From Polytrichum commune (Eukaryota > Streptophyta > Polytrichopsida > Polytrichales > Polytrichaceae), in the NCBI GenBank assembly GCA_950295325.1, contig OX485804.1:44938429-45002428 (forward strand): a DNA stretch of 64,000 nucleotides, in the 5' to 3' direction. Of the stretch, positions 10,850-23,232 are shown piece after piece. The translations under genes and the position numbers were made by a program. The notes beneath the pieces were generated by a model. That model did not search any database. It was not told the origin of the DNA and saw only the letters and a program-made list of their open reading frames with translations. Numbering within the stretch: the first letter of the stretch is position 1; the number at the start of each line of letters is the position of its first letter.

Positions 10850-13800
10850 TCAAAGGCGACTATGGATTGAGTAAGAAGGCCGCGCGGCGTAGCTGGGTTC
10901 CTCAAAGTGATGTTGTTGAGTGGTGGATTGTTGTGAATGGTCTGGCTGCAATCCCTCTGGTAGCTTCCAAGCAAGCCTGGCTCCTTTCTTAGAAATGTAA
11001 TCCGCAAAGCGTGAACCTTTCTGTATGCCTCTCTCAGCATCCACATCCTGCTGCGCGGGGGTTGTGGGTTGACGCCTTGATGGCAATATTGGTAGAGGCG
11101 ATGGCCGTGGTGGAGTTGGAGGCACAAGCGCCCACACAGCAGCCAGTTGTTCATTAGGTTTGTCTAGCTCTGCCAAGGGACTCCAATCTGAATCACCTGC
11201 GCAGAATATAGTGTATCCTTTTGTCAGAAAATGCATAAGGAGATTTACACCACATAAACAACCTGCATAGCATTCTGAAGTGGTAAGATTCTTTTTGGCA
11301 ACATACTTGACTGTCTACTCAAATAACCACATAATAGTTCCACTCCAAACACATCCAAGTGAGCTAATATAGCATCCCAGCATTATACCTAAGGCATTTC
11401 AAAAAAATTGGGAGGTGAGAAATACCTCTAGCTGCAACCTCGAAAACTGGTAGCAAGGCTGCATAAGGAACACTGAAATTGAGGTAAGGGATGACTGTTC
11501 CTCCACTGTGTCTTGCATTGCTGTGACACACATAAGATCAGAACATTTGTTAGGCCTTGAATTGAGTTACTTAACAAGATGAACTTAACTTACTAGAAAC
11601 AAGGAAAGTAACAAACTGATACCAAGCAGGACTGTATCTGGTATATGACTTGGCGGACTTGCAGGTCAGCACCATCTGTGCCAGACATAATTGTATTGTG
11701 TCTCATGCACATACTCACTATGAACTGCAATCTGGATTCTTGAGTTAAAATGTCGTGGCTCATACCTTGTCACCAGGCCTATCAGGCGGCCCTCACCATT
11801 GACCACAGCGCCTCCACTGCCACCTGGATGAACAGCAGCCGTTGTCTGCAGCATAGCAGGTTTTGAAGACTTGCCCTCCTTTCTGCTTTCCACTCCCATG
11901 AAGAAAGGACTACTACCAGCCTTTACAACTCTAGCCACAACCCCTGCACTCACGGATGGACACAAGTCTGCACATATGAAGGTAAGCTGTCAGACACTGC
12001 ACACGAGAGCAACCTGATGTGCAGACATTGGATGATAACAACCTGAAATTGAAAATCTTACTGACGCGCACCAACCACAGGAGAACAGCTTGTGATAGAC
12101 TAAAATATGATAGTGTGAGGAACAGTCTATGATTGTGAAAAAGCTGGACTTCACATACCTGAGCGCGGTCCAAACAGTCCATGACCCAAAACCACTGCTG
12201 TAGAGCCTGGGGTGGGGCTTTCTTTCTCAGGAGTGATTGGACAGAGACCAGGTGGTGGTGATTCAAGCTGCAGGAGTGCAATATCCAGAGGACCCTGAGA
12301 AACATACACAGGTCGTGCTACATGCCAAGTTCGTGGCTGCCTATGGTCCAAACGGACTCTGATCCGTTGATAATTTTTTGGTGCTGCATCTACTGGCCAA
12401 GCACTTGCATCAGCAAACCCAAATCCACTTCCTCTGGGACAGCTGGCAGAGCACTTTCCTTCTTGAATGTCTGCGCTCTTTTGGCACTCAACACAGCAAT
12501 GAGGGACACTGATGACAGAGTCATGACTATTAAGGATTCTCCCCTTCACAGGCGACTGACTGATCTTTGTTTTGCCAAAACGCCATGGCTCCAGCAGATG
12601 TGCATTGGTTAAGATTAGCCCGGTTTTGTTCAAAATTATTCCAGAAGCCCATGCACCATCCCCAATTGTGATGAGGACCACAGAAGTAACTGCCTGCTCC
12701 ACTGCTGATGGGACATATTGCATGGCCTGTAACGTTGGGTTAGGTTCAATCCCTTCAGTCCGAAAGGACTGCGCTTGAAGAGGATGTCTAGACTCTTGCA
12801 CAATAGAACCATGAGCATGAGCTTGAAACTTCATTGCATAAGGAACTCCAACAGTAATTCCTACGCGTTGAAGAACTGGCATCAATACATCTGTCGTCAT
12901 CACCAGCTGCAAATACACAGAAGATTTCAACATAGTTAGTAAGCCAAAAATAAAGAAAATTCAAGTCAATTGTCCTGTAGTGCCCACTCAACAAAACAAA
13001 ATCTAAGTACAAGCAAGAAGAATCACAAACAATACTCGACAAATGATATTTGTTCGAAGTGAAGGCCACAAATGAGATAGCTGTGTCATGTGATTCTTTA
13101 AACAAGTCAACCCAATGGCAACACAAAATTACTTTGACAAATGCTCTACCTCCCTCTTTCTAAAGTTTTAGAACAGGCTCAAAATTAGGTGACCTCTTAG
13201 AAGGAAACGAAGATGATGCACTTTCCAGCAAAGTGGGATACCTGTACTTCAGCAGCGCCACCTCTCTGACGCAGTGGGCGTGTGAGCATGCCTACAAGAC
13301 TGCCTTGCTCATCAAATACTGGACCCCCTTCCATTCCTTCAAGCCAACATTATATCCCCAGGATAAGGTTTTCTGAGCCTTATCTTACCATATGACGATA
13401 TGCCATAACTAAAAAATTCAGAGAAAATATAAACAATGACTCAGAAGAATATAAGAAGAAACTGACCAGGAAGGCACCGGACATCCGCCATCAAAAGCGA
13501 AGGAGGACCTCTGGTGGGAGGCCACGAATTGGACACAATGCCAACTGACATGCTGTTCGCCCAAACCACCAAACAGTCATAAGCACATAGAAAACCTTGA
13601 ACAAAGAGCCACCTCCATTCCCTCACCCCATTCATATGATGCACGACTCGCACCTACATGCTGCAAAAAAACACATATTCCCGGTAGCAGCTCAGAGCTT
13701 AATGTCAGCTTAAGGCTACGCTATCTGTGGCAGCACAACATATACTCCTCTAGGAAAACACTGAGGTTTTTACTCTTGCAAGAAACCCCACCTATTTTGA

Positions 13801-16333
13801 AAGTGCAGAGGGGATAATGCACCAAAGGGTGAGCCCACAGCTATGAGAGAGTCACCTCGCTTCTTTGGCTCTGCTATTACATGACCAGCAGGCATCTGCA
13901 ATGAACATTAAAAGTTAGGGACCATACCTGGAAATGAAAATGAATAATTTTATTTTCTTAAATAATAGATAAGTAAAAAAGATTCTGAACCACAAACAGA
14001 TATCTGGCCACTAGAGAAGACATACAAGGACTAGTAAAATGCCAGATCTCACAACCTCTCAGAAATTCAAGTGCAAAAATTGGCAATAAGCTAAAATTCC
14101 TCAAAAATGATTTGACGCACATAAATACAAACCAAGAGCCTCTGAACGAACCTGAGAGAGCCCACTTAGTTGTTGGAGTTTCTGAAGGCAAGCCTTCAGG
14201 GCAGAGTTATCTCCATGTGAGCCCACACTAAGAACTGCAATCTTTGTAGCTGCTGCAGCAGCCATACCCAATCTGCTCACACCAGCTACTGCAAGAGAAG
14301 ATTTGTTGTCCCCTTTTGGCCCATGCTGCAGTGCTACATCTTCCTGGATACAACATAGCTAGATTAGCATCACACCATACCAGCCAAAAGAGACAAGCAT
14401 GTTACCCCTTAAATTAGAAGGAATTTTGTAACAAACTCCATACTTATAAATACTTATAAATACGTGTTCATCAATACTTATCGGCTTTAAATAGTAAACA
14501 AAACTCTATGTATCCGTCCTCAGATGACTTTAAGATCAGCTCCTTTTCCCACTCACAAACTAATTAATCTTGACATTCCCACAGACGCTGAAGCAGAGTT
14601 GAAAATATAAAAATTAACACTTTCTTCAGTGGATGTGCTGTACAAAATACCACACCTGAAGTTGTGTTTCTGTCAGAACCTCGGCAGTGAGGAGACTGTG
14701 TAGCTGTTGTGCATTGTCCTCCACAGGTGCCAGAGCCCACCCTACCTCCCATACACCTTTCACACTACCACCATGCACATCCAGCAACTCTTGCAGAGCT
14801 GCACCTGCTGCTGGCACATCCACCTGTTTTTCCCAGAAAGACACCTCCTATGGTTACAAAAGTATTTGAGGCTTGCTATCTGTAATCATTCGAAAGTTTG
14901 AAAAAAATCTTCCTTGATCCAATGATTGTGAAGTAGCAACCCAAGTCCCACCAAGAAGCTGGAAACTTTTCAGCTCTTCGCACAAGTCTCTGATTATCAG
15001 TGAATCTCAAAATGCAGCTTGGAAAAGAGTGAAACACAAAGCCTTGAGAAACACTTTGCTTCATTTTGACACATGCTGTCCTCAGGCAATTTAATCTTCA
15101 GCAGATGTAGTACTGCCAGCATATTTGACAGAAGATGCATAGGTCATGTAAAGGCCGATTACGTACCACTGTGAGAAGCTGACCAGGTAGCCAGCAGACA
15201 GAGTGCTCACCAGAACTGCCCAAACCCTTATCAGATACATCTGGCACCTGACACAAACAATCAAAACAACCCCAATGAATATGTCTGAACCCAGTGAAGT
15301 CTGACAAATCTGAAAACTACTGGCCAACTGTAGCCACTACACTTGCACCCGTTTACTGAGAGAACCAGATTACTGTCAGAGACTCATATTGAAATATCAG
15401 CACCGACCTCAACAAGGATGTCCACCTCTGCCCCTCGAATAAGCTTAGGAAAATCCTACACAAAACAAAGCACATCAGATCAAGATCCGCCACAATAATT
15501 GATATAAACAGGATGCCTGCAGACAGCCATATCACAATACTCAGAAACCTATAAGCTGCAAAAAAATGGGCAAACTCAGGACCTTGACACACTTGAAGAA
15601 GATTGAAGCCCAAAAAATCAAGGCCACAGTACTGAACAATTTACCCACCTCTTGGGATGAAATTCCATGTGATCGAGGAACAAGAAACGGCTCAACAATG
15701 GAGGCACACGTGATCACGACCACTGAAGGTTCAGATGAGGTAGTTGTCTCATACAGGTTCCCCTGCTCAGGACAAAAACTTCCTCCCTTTTCCATGTTCA
15801 TGTTGCAGGGGACAAGAAAGCCCGAAGCAGACAGTGTCGTGTCGCCTGATCTGTCAACATCTCCAAACTTAACATGTTCAGCTTCTCAACTTCCATTCAG
15901 TGATATTTGCCATGCTCAGGTAAAAATTTATATATCTTGTCTCAACATAATTGACTGCTTGAATTTATCAAGATATTGATACTTCAACAACGCTGATCCA
16001 CTTAATCACACCTGACAAAACTATACTATTTCAATTTCCAGAAAATTATGTAGAATGTGCTGGCCAAATAACATAACAGCAATCGAAGTACTCACTCGGA
16101 ATGGAAAAAAGCGTGCCGCCGCATTTTCCTTCCTTTCGGATCCTGGTGACATACGAGGAGCATGCATGAATTTCACACATAGCAGCTGAAAAGACAATCT
16201 GCAGTTGAGCAGATTGAACAAAGTTTATAATTTTTGTGCACATCAAAATCTGTAAAAGAATACTCACAGGTCCATGCACCCGAACCATGACTGCAGCAAG
16301 ACGAGCAGCATCCATGGCCGCCTGAGGCGCCAT
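10850..16333 (-). CDS. DEG15: Peroxisomal/glyoxysomal processing protease, DEG15-like (14 exons, 826 aa)
   Basis: DEG15 (animal counterpart TYSND1) is a trypsin-like serine protease of the peroxisome matrix that removes the PTS2 presequence from imported enzymes. Minus-strand exons, all GT-AG: 16333-16268, 16142-16096, 15850-15649, 15455-15408, 15247-15167, 14823-14656, 14343-14152, 13895-13792, 13552-13467, 13336-13242, 12906-12159, 11967-11766, 11520-11426, 11196-10850. They join in frame to 2481 nt with TGA at 10852-10850. The N-terminus has [12 protein letters not shown] and [12 protein letters not shown] first trypsin-like half has [10 protein letters not shown] and GMEGGPV, where Glu stands at the usual serine position. 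The catalytic half has LTNAHLLEP (His466), PLDIALLQL (Asp571) and HPGGSGGAV (Ser663). The protein ends in SRL, a PTS1 signal. It is longer than the roughly 709-residue Arabidopsis protein, mostly in exons 7 and 11. A Cys-rich insert lies near 500-519. Confidence 0.95.
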
Positions 16334-17960
16334 TGCTGTGCAACTTCAGGAAAGTCACCTCAACTATCAAGAACCATTTCCTCCTTCACTAAACTTCCTG
16401 CAATTGACGCCGGAAGCATCATCTCGTCGAAGGGTCTTGTCAAGACCCGAATCAATTCTTCACAAAACTACGTTTCAGTGCCTACTTGGCCTTGAACCAC
16501 TTCGAGGAAGCCATTACGTCTCCTCTGTTTATGTCTCCGACTGTTTTTCTTTTAAAGCTATCCCATGACAAAATCACGAGGAGTTTGAAGAAGTGAAAAT
16601 TAAATTTCCCTAGAGTCCTATCATCTTGTGGTAGAGCGCCGCGGCCATGCTGAAGCTCCTTGCCACTTCATGAACTGGAAACAGGAAGGAAAAAAAACAA
16701 CACGGTCAGACCAAATCACCACGCCAGAAATAGACTTGAAAACCTTTTAACTCCCTCCATTCTGCACTGGTATCACCATTTGCGGTTATCCATCCAAACC
16801 TCTCCACAGTACCACTTACAACAACAAAATGATGATCGTCACCATCGCACACAACGATTGAATAAATTCTGTATTACTGCATTGGCGTACACGTTGCCAT
16901 TGCATACGTAACCAGCGAGTCCCTAATGTGGCTGATGGCTATGAGAAGGTCAGTGCGAATTCTTAGAACTAGAAGGAGGAATTTTCTCTAGGCTAAAACA
17001 ATCCTTCGTCGGAATCACTTTACTATTGTCTCCCGTTCTTTATATTGCCCACTACTTCTTCGACTCTCAAGTGTCCGAGACATCCTGCCACCGAGATAGA
17101 CGGAGTAATTTTCTTGAGAGGCAGCGATATGAGTTCGTGTTTTTGAGCTTCCAAAACTCTCAGATGAAAAAGAGCTTACTGCCGAATTGCAGTTAGCACA
17201 TTCCTGGTCCCCTCCTGCATTTAAAACGGCGAAGAAATCTATAACGCAAATGATCGTGAATTCGAATCCAAATTCATGTGTAACCTGACAGTAACTATGA
17301 CACACTCGCCAGCATGACGAAGAAGACAACGTGACCCTAAGCTCACGCGTAGTGAAGCTCGAAGTTCCCGCAACCACGAGCTCCAGCGAAATTACCGAAC
17401 CGAATTTCCACTTCCCGACGCATCGCAACGGCAAACCCGACACATCGCTAGAGACACCAAAAGCAACACTAGAAGGAAGGTCCGATGTAACGATTGCCAG
17501 GGGGAAGCAAGGAAACCACGGGGAAAGAGCAAGCTAGTCTCCTTCTTCCAGGTCCGAAAATTCTCTCGACCGCTACTCTACCCCGAGGATCGGGGCGGCG
17601 ACCTTATCGCCACTACATATATAGCCTCTCTATGCTTGCCCCGGACGACGCTACGCAATCCGCGGTCCCGACACAACGCAACCAACAGACGCAACGGCAG
17701 CAAATTGTTATTCCAACACAAGAGAAGCGTCCTGTTCTCCTCGAAATTGAAATTGGCGCAGCAGACATGACATGCGACAAGTTAAGGAGGGAAGCGGCGA
17801 GAGGGAGGAAGCGACAGAAGCGGGACCTGCATAGAGGGCAAGCAAGTGCATGTGCGCGCCGCGATGTCGAGATAAAGGAATCGTAGTGAAGCGGACGAGG
17901 AGGAGAGCTCCATGGTGGCTCCGGTAACGCTGAATCAGAGCTTGAAATGCACCATATCCC
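16334..17960. other. Upstream region of the DEG15-like gene
   Basis: This stretch is visibly richer in G+C and CpG than the DNA beyond 18.4 kb and should contain the promoter and 5' leader of the minus-strand DEG15-like gene. I cannot place a TATA box or start site. Several overlapping open frames of up to about 140 codons occur on both strands without recognisable domains. Confidence 0.4.
17015..17443 (-). other. Unrecognised 142-codon open frame, doubtful gene
   Basis: The frame includes CWRVCHSYC and QECANCNSAV, two Cys pairs that could recall a zinc ribbon. Between them, AT-rich sequence bounded by a GT and a TGCAG looks like a short intron (about 17221-17286). Removing it changes the frame and gives an early stop after about a dozen codons. 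It may be a leader exon of DEG15 or an orphan gene. I recognise no family. Confidence 0.2.
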
Positions 17961-17967
17961 GCACCCT

Positions 17968-18180
17968 TTCTTCTCTCTTCTCCTCTCTCTCTCTCTTTCT
18001 TTCTTTCTTTCTCTGTGTCTCTCTCTCTCTCTCTATGTGTGTCTCTCTCTCCCTCTCCCTTCACCCCGGGCACGCCTGCCCCCCCGGTTCGCTGTTTGTC
18101 GCCGTCTCTCCGAGCGAGTCTCTCACCTTACTTCCCTACTTACTTCCCTCCCTCCTTCCCTCTCTCCACCCCATGCTCAT
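17968..18180. repeat. Pyrimidine-rich low-complexity tract
   Basis: Long CT/CTTT runs (for example near 17980-18060) are followed by CCCTCC and CTTCCCT runs and then a CATGCTCATGCC stretch. Open frames over it, rich in Ser/Leu on one strand and Arg/Glu on the other, are artefacts of the composition. Confidence 0.85.
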
Positions 18181-18362
18181 GCCCCCATGCTCATGCTCCA
18201 TGTCCCCCCATGCATGGGTACCCTATCCATCACATACCCATCCCCCATCCCTATCCCCGGTCAGGGTATCGGCGCCCCCTACCTAGTCATATCTCATCTA
18301 CTATCACAGTAGAGTCATCTAGGCTAGGCGTCTAAGGAAACGCATGCATGGTGGACAAGGTC

Positions 18363-18748
18363 TAAGCTATATGGGTGTTACTTGGTTCCGTTTTTCATGT
18401 TCTCCAACTTCTATCGATTAGATTTTACACCACAAAACTTGTGTTGCATTAGCAAATCTATGATGAAACATATGCAAAAAAACCGGATTGAAATTTGGAT
18501 CTTCCTTGCTTTAATTAGTTATGGCTATCAGAAGTGCGTGTTTGTTGATTTCTTAGTTGGATACATAGGTCCTCCCAAGTGTGTTCATCGTTGAATGTGG
18601 GATAGTTATTAATACTTGAAGATGCACCCCTGTCTGTTTTAAACATGTGTCTTTATGATGTTTGTTCTTTGACCCTCACTTAACCACACACCATTCAAGT
18701 CTAGGGGTCCGATTAAGAAAAGGAGTTGCATAACACCCATGTACCTTA
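18363..18748 (+). mobile_element. MITE-like repeat, family A, copy 1
   Basis: This 386-bp unit has inverted ends (TAAGCTATATGGGTGTTA on the left, complement of TAACACCCATGTACCTTA on the right). The interior is shared with copies near 37190-37563, 41350-41678, 45818-46168, 49635-50014 and, in part, 60899-61103. Shared phrases include TTTTTCATGTTCTCCAACTT, GTGTTGCATTAGCAAATCTA and GGGGTCCGATTAAGAAA. Confidence 0.75.
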
Positions 18749-18749
18749 C

Positions 18750-20090
18750 ACGAAATGGAAACCTAACCTTATTTGTCATTCCTTGTAAAAATAATTGAGC
18801 GTTATAGATTTACAATGTTGCAATTGTTGTCACTTACTAAGTGGTTTTATTCAAATTTCAATCATCATGATAATATTTCATTTCAAAAGTGTTAGGATGT
18901 AGAATATATCAATCTCTGTGTTAATGATTGACATGGAATTTATCCAAATTTCAATCATCCATGACAGTACCTGTAAACTTATTCACAAGAAGCGTCATTA
19001 TAAAAGTTACCACAATGGCATAAAATATCATACGACACTAAATACGATATGTAATGTAGTAAAAAACAAGTTCCCTACGAGGTTGAAGGTCCATCATTTC
19101 AGTTGGATGCCGCTTTACTTATTTGGGGTCTTTGATGTTGTTTCTAGGGTTTAGGTTCAAAACCCTATGAGGCCACTTTGAGTGTGATTGTGCAGCCATC
19201 CCCTTACCTTGATTGAGACATTAGCGGGGTTCACTTACTACCTGCACAGGTTTGGGGGGATTTTTAATGGCTAGGAAGTTGTATGCCTCCAAGTCTCAAA
19301 AGGGTCTAGTGATATGGCAACTTGTTTTCAAACTTTCTTTTGTTCAAGATGAGGATGGAGAGGGAGTGCAAAGCCATGGTGTGTAGTTGGCGTTGTGGTA
19401 TGTTGATTTTGGATGTGGAGGGTTTGGATTGTTGGGAGAGGTTGCATGGGGTGTTGGCATGGATGCCTTCTCTTTGATTAGCCGTGAGGACAAATAATGA
19501 TTGGACTTTCCTACCTATAGCTACAAGAACTCTTATAAGGGTAGTGTATTTGTTAAATTTTCTCTGGATGGTTGTGTCTTGGAATCAATCATGGCAATAT
19601 GTGAACTCAATGTAGTGTAAGGTGATTGGTCGAGTGGATTGAGTGGGGGGTGCATGGGTGATGAGGCCCATCAAAACAATCGGGTTTATAGGATTCTCTC
19701 ATGTAATTGTCCCTTGTTTTTAGGGCATGGCATTAAGGGGGGGGGGGACAAGGGCACCATCCCACATGAATTCTCCTCATGTCTCAAACAAGGGAAGGGC
19801 TTCCTGAAGAAGGTCGGGCCTTGCTCTAATGGCAGGGACTTCGTTCTTGCATGTGAGGGTATTAGTGCCCAATCATACTACCATGGTAGAGCAATCTCAC
19901 CATCGTACATACCTTAAAAATAAAACTTTATGAAGAGGACCTTCTTTTGTGTTAACAAGAGGGCCTTCTTTTTCCAAAAGTCCTTCTTTTTTTTAAAGGG
20001 TAGGGCATTACAAGAGACAATGGCATTGTCCCCCATGGATTTTTCTTATGTCTTAAGCATGGCCATGGCTTGAGGGGAGGGCTTCCCAAA
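18750..20090. other. Intergenic DNA with a local imperfect duplication
   Basis: No gene is seen. About 19720-19815 and 20000-20090 share a diverged duplication: a GGGCAT...ATTA opening, GGGCACCATCCCACATG against GGCATTGTCCCCCATGG, and AGGGCTTCC. A poly-G run lies at about 19738-19747. Confidence 0.4.
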
Positions 20091-20091
20091 A

Positions 20092-20440
20092 TTTAAGTAA
20101 AGTTGGACATATATTCCAAAATCTAGACTTTTTGGTTGCTTTAATTCTATGGGCGGATCCGTCAACACAATTATGATATGGCAAAATTTGATGGGAGATG
20201 TGTGAATCCTTAGCAATTACTTGAACATTATGCTATTAAAATATGAGGAACAAAAAAATATGTTTTGATAGTAAACATAAATAAAATAAATGTTGAATAG
20301 TGAGAATACAATCAAAATAATTTTATGATATTATCATAATCAAATATGCATATGTTATCAAACAATCCTACCATACACTCCTATCATAAAATTTAGCATG
20401 TTATAATTTTGAACTTAGACTTAGTTCAATTTTACTTAAA
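20092..20440. mobile_element. MITE-like element, family E, copy 1
   Basis: Inverted ends TTTAAGTAAAGTTGGAC and the complement of GTTCAATTTTACTTAAA bound about 349 bp. A second copy at 35376-35733 has the same length class and interior (GACTTTTTG, TGCTATTAAAATATGA-like blocks). No coding capacity. Confidence 0.65.
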
Positions 20441-20759
20441 CAAGCATTGCCCTTGCTAGCAGGACGAGGGCCTCCTTTTTCATAAAGCCCTCCCCTCATG
20501 ATCTTTCCCTATACAAAAAGAGTCGGGGCATTCTTCTTTAGTATTATTCTACAACACATCACTTGGCGGTATCATGTGCCAAGTTTTTGGAGAAGAATTT
20601 TACTAACCTTGTTTCTTTACGTTTGGTGAGGCTCTTGTTAGGAACTTATAGGAAACAAGGGTTTGCGCCCTCGAATGGGTCCTTATTTCCCATCTAGTCA
20701 CCAATTGGTTCGTAATTAGGCTTGTATTGTCAAAATTAGAAGAGCTCAAAGTGAATATT

Positions 20760-20965
20760 AGAGTTATCTTTAGAAGATCACGTGGACCCTCCTAGTTGTA
20801 TGAATTGTTGAACTTAGAATGATGAAACTTGAATTTTATTATGACAACACATAGTCCAATCTCATCGTAACATTTGTCTTCATGGTGTACACTCTTAACT
20901 ACGAGCCTTCAAATCTACCATTCAAGTACATGTGTCCAATTCAGATAAGTGCACACATAAGCCCC
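20760..20965 (+). repeat. Fragment of dispersed repeat family C
   Basis: The block GAATTGTTGAACTTAGAATGATG, followed by a GACAACACATAGTCCAATCTC-like stretch and a CATTCAAGTACATGTGTCC tail, matches family C units at 47.4-48.5 kb and 62.7-63.0 kb. Confidence 0.5.
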
Positions 20966-21067
20966 ATAATAAATAAATAAAAATAACCAACGTTGGGCAA
21001 TCCGACGTGAATTTGAGCCCGTTGACCCTACCTTGCTCAAGAATCCTCTTGGTGCCAGGTAGGGTTT

Positions 21068-21237
21068 ACTGCCTACCTTGCGGTGGGTGGGCTCTTGGCT
21101 TCCTACTTATCTAACTAGTTTTCATCCATCAAATAGAGAGAAGATTTCACAGCAAGAATCGAACCGCCAACCACTTTATTCAGAAATGGATACCTCTCCA
21201 CTATCACCCGGTAATCTAGGGTCATCTCAGACCTATA
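21068..21237 (-). mobile_element. tRNA-derived SINE, copy 2 (minus strand)
   Basis: Read on the minus strand, this matches the SINE at 53602-53768: GATAGTGGAGAGGTA (A box) and AATAAAGTGGTTGGCGGTTC followed by GATTC (B box), then the CTCTCTATTTGATGGATGAA tail region. The copy is diverged; I see no clean poly-A tail or target duplication. Confidence 0.7.
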
Positions 21238-21239
21238 TA

Positions 21240-23230
21240 AGCCCCACATAGGTACAATTGCACCCTTTTCACTAGCTCCACTCCTACGCCCATGCTTACC
21301 CTACCCTTGCTAAAAGCCACTCCTTTCTCATCTAGTGTTAGGGAAGTGCGATCTTCCACCATCATGCCTACATAACATACATGCATTCATACATACATGA
21401 ACCTTGTTGTTCCGGATTTTATCATTCACAATTGTTTCATTTGTTTCATTGTTTGTTACATCTTACGTCACATTCCTCACATCTTAAGTCTTATTTGGAT
21501 TCTCTAGAGAATCGAGGCCACACTCAGCTTGACCACCAAACTCTAGAGAAAATCTAGAGGATTCTATTGTCAATTCACACTAGAAACACATAAAACGGGA
21601 CTTTTGAATTATATTTTACAAAATAATAATTTTTATTAGAGGATTTTGAATACCTATATTAGTTCTTTAGTGTTCTGGTAGATTTAATGTGTTTGCAAAT
21701 ATATTTGACAATTCAGTTGAATTATTGAAGCTTCTCTTTTTCTCTTTGCTCACACATGGGTTTTCTAGTTATTCATTATTTGATGAATTGACCTATTATT
21801 TCCTTAACATTTTTTATTTTTTTGGTTACTTCTTTTAACTTTTGACACAAACATTCATGCATTATTGGAACCCATTAATTAAAGTTTTGCAGAACCAACA
21901 GTTGGCATTGAAGTAAATATGATGAAAATAACCTAACCCCTGAAGTCAAGGGCCCCGGTGGATGCTGCCCATCCCAAGCTACGCTATGACGTGGCATGGC
22001 CCACAGGAATGCATAGACCCTATGCAACAGAAAGGAAGCTGCCCGCCTGCTTCCTCGGGCAGCTTCTTGTCAAAGAGAAGATTTTTTATCTGCCAGCGTG
22101 GCACCCTGTATGGTTGGTACATTGATGATTATCCCATTTAGGCTACAGTGAAGAAGAAGTGCACCAGTCGGTCAAGAATTTCAGCCCCAAGACAAGGCTA
22201 TTTGAGGCAACAGTTGGTATGGCAGACAAGTTGAAATTTTTTTTGTCCCAAATCCAACAAAAAAAATTCAGGTTGGAGTTCTTCAGATGCCAAGTTTTTT
22301 CTAAGGATTTGAGATTGCCCAAGAAACTTGACCTTCGAAGGACTCTCCTAGCAAAAAAGTGTTGCCATGTTGGCAACCATGTCATTTTTCCCATTCATGC
22401 TTGAAGTTCTCCACTAGAGAAATCTTGGTTGTAGTGCAAACCCCGGTTGGTGAAGAACTCATTACGTAGCCAGTCATATTGCTCCATTCCCCTAGAATTT
22501 TTGACTAGTGCACTTCTTCGCCGTAGTCCAAATTGGCCCATTTAGTGTGTGGGGAAAATTAGTCAAGGTGATACTACATTTTCTTTACGCTATGAAATCA
22601 ATGTTGCCTTAACATCTAGGGTTTCGGGAGCCCAAAGTGTCAAAGTGGCAAAAACTCTTAATGCAAGCTCTCTTCAACCTCTTATTGTTAGGAGATGCCT
22701 CACAATTGAGTGGCGCTGAGAAGAAGAAGACGAAGAAGAAGAAAAGAAAAGAAAAGAAAAGAATAAATTACGCACTCAACAAACACTTTAGAGCACACAC
22801 TAATCCATGTATGGGAAATGAGTAGGTATGCATGAATATAGTACCACTCATTAAAAATCCAACCCTCACTAAATTTTGGGATTTGGCAAAACAACCCGTG
22901 TTCTAGGGATTCGTACCACACCACACTAAATGAAATGAAATCGATCTCAGAGTCCAGGAAGCTAAAAGGGCAATGGGATTGAAAGCGCGTCATGATAGTT
23001 TCAAACCAACTGATTCCTTAAAGTGGTAGACTACGGCAACCTTCGTAAAATAGAGACCAATGTCAACTGAATGATTTGATTGAAAGAAAAACTTGAGGTA
23101 TGCACTCTAATACTACATTCTCAAAAAATGATGAAAACTCATATGTAATGATGTTATATAGGTGCCACTCCAACACAAAAATGTACCTCATTTTCAATTG
23201 CATTATGTGATGATCAATGTAGTATCCATG
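21240..23230. other. Intergenic DNA, nothing recognised
   Basis: No gene-like signal. A GAA-rich microsatellite lies at about 22719-22762. The phrase TACGCTATGAC(G/A)TGGCATG occurs near 21980 and again near 24718, on either side of the Tigger-like element. Confidence 0.4.
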
Positions 23231-23232
23231 TA

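Noticed and set aside
11719..11765. Longer version of DEG15 exon 12 ending at GTGAGT (11718)
   Set aside because: The donor at 11765 (ACAAG|GTATGAG) joined to exon 13 at 11520 gives [14 protein letters not shown], the conserved family sequence; the longer exon would break this.
16142..16190. Longer exon 2 of DEG15 starting at 16185
   Set aside because: Starting at 16142 gives the conserved [12 protein letters not shown] segment in frame with exons 1 and 3; the longer exon is in another frame.
16620..16665. D-arm-like TTGTGGTAGAGCGCCGC, suggesting a tRNA
   Set aside because: No B box (GGTTCRANNCC) at the right distance and no acceptor-stem pairing.
17708..18335. Several overlapping 100-120-codon open frames on both strands
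   Set aside because: They are products of CT-rich low-complexity DNA: Ser/Leu/Pro on one strand and Arg/Glu on the other.
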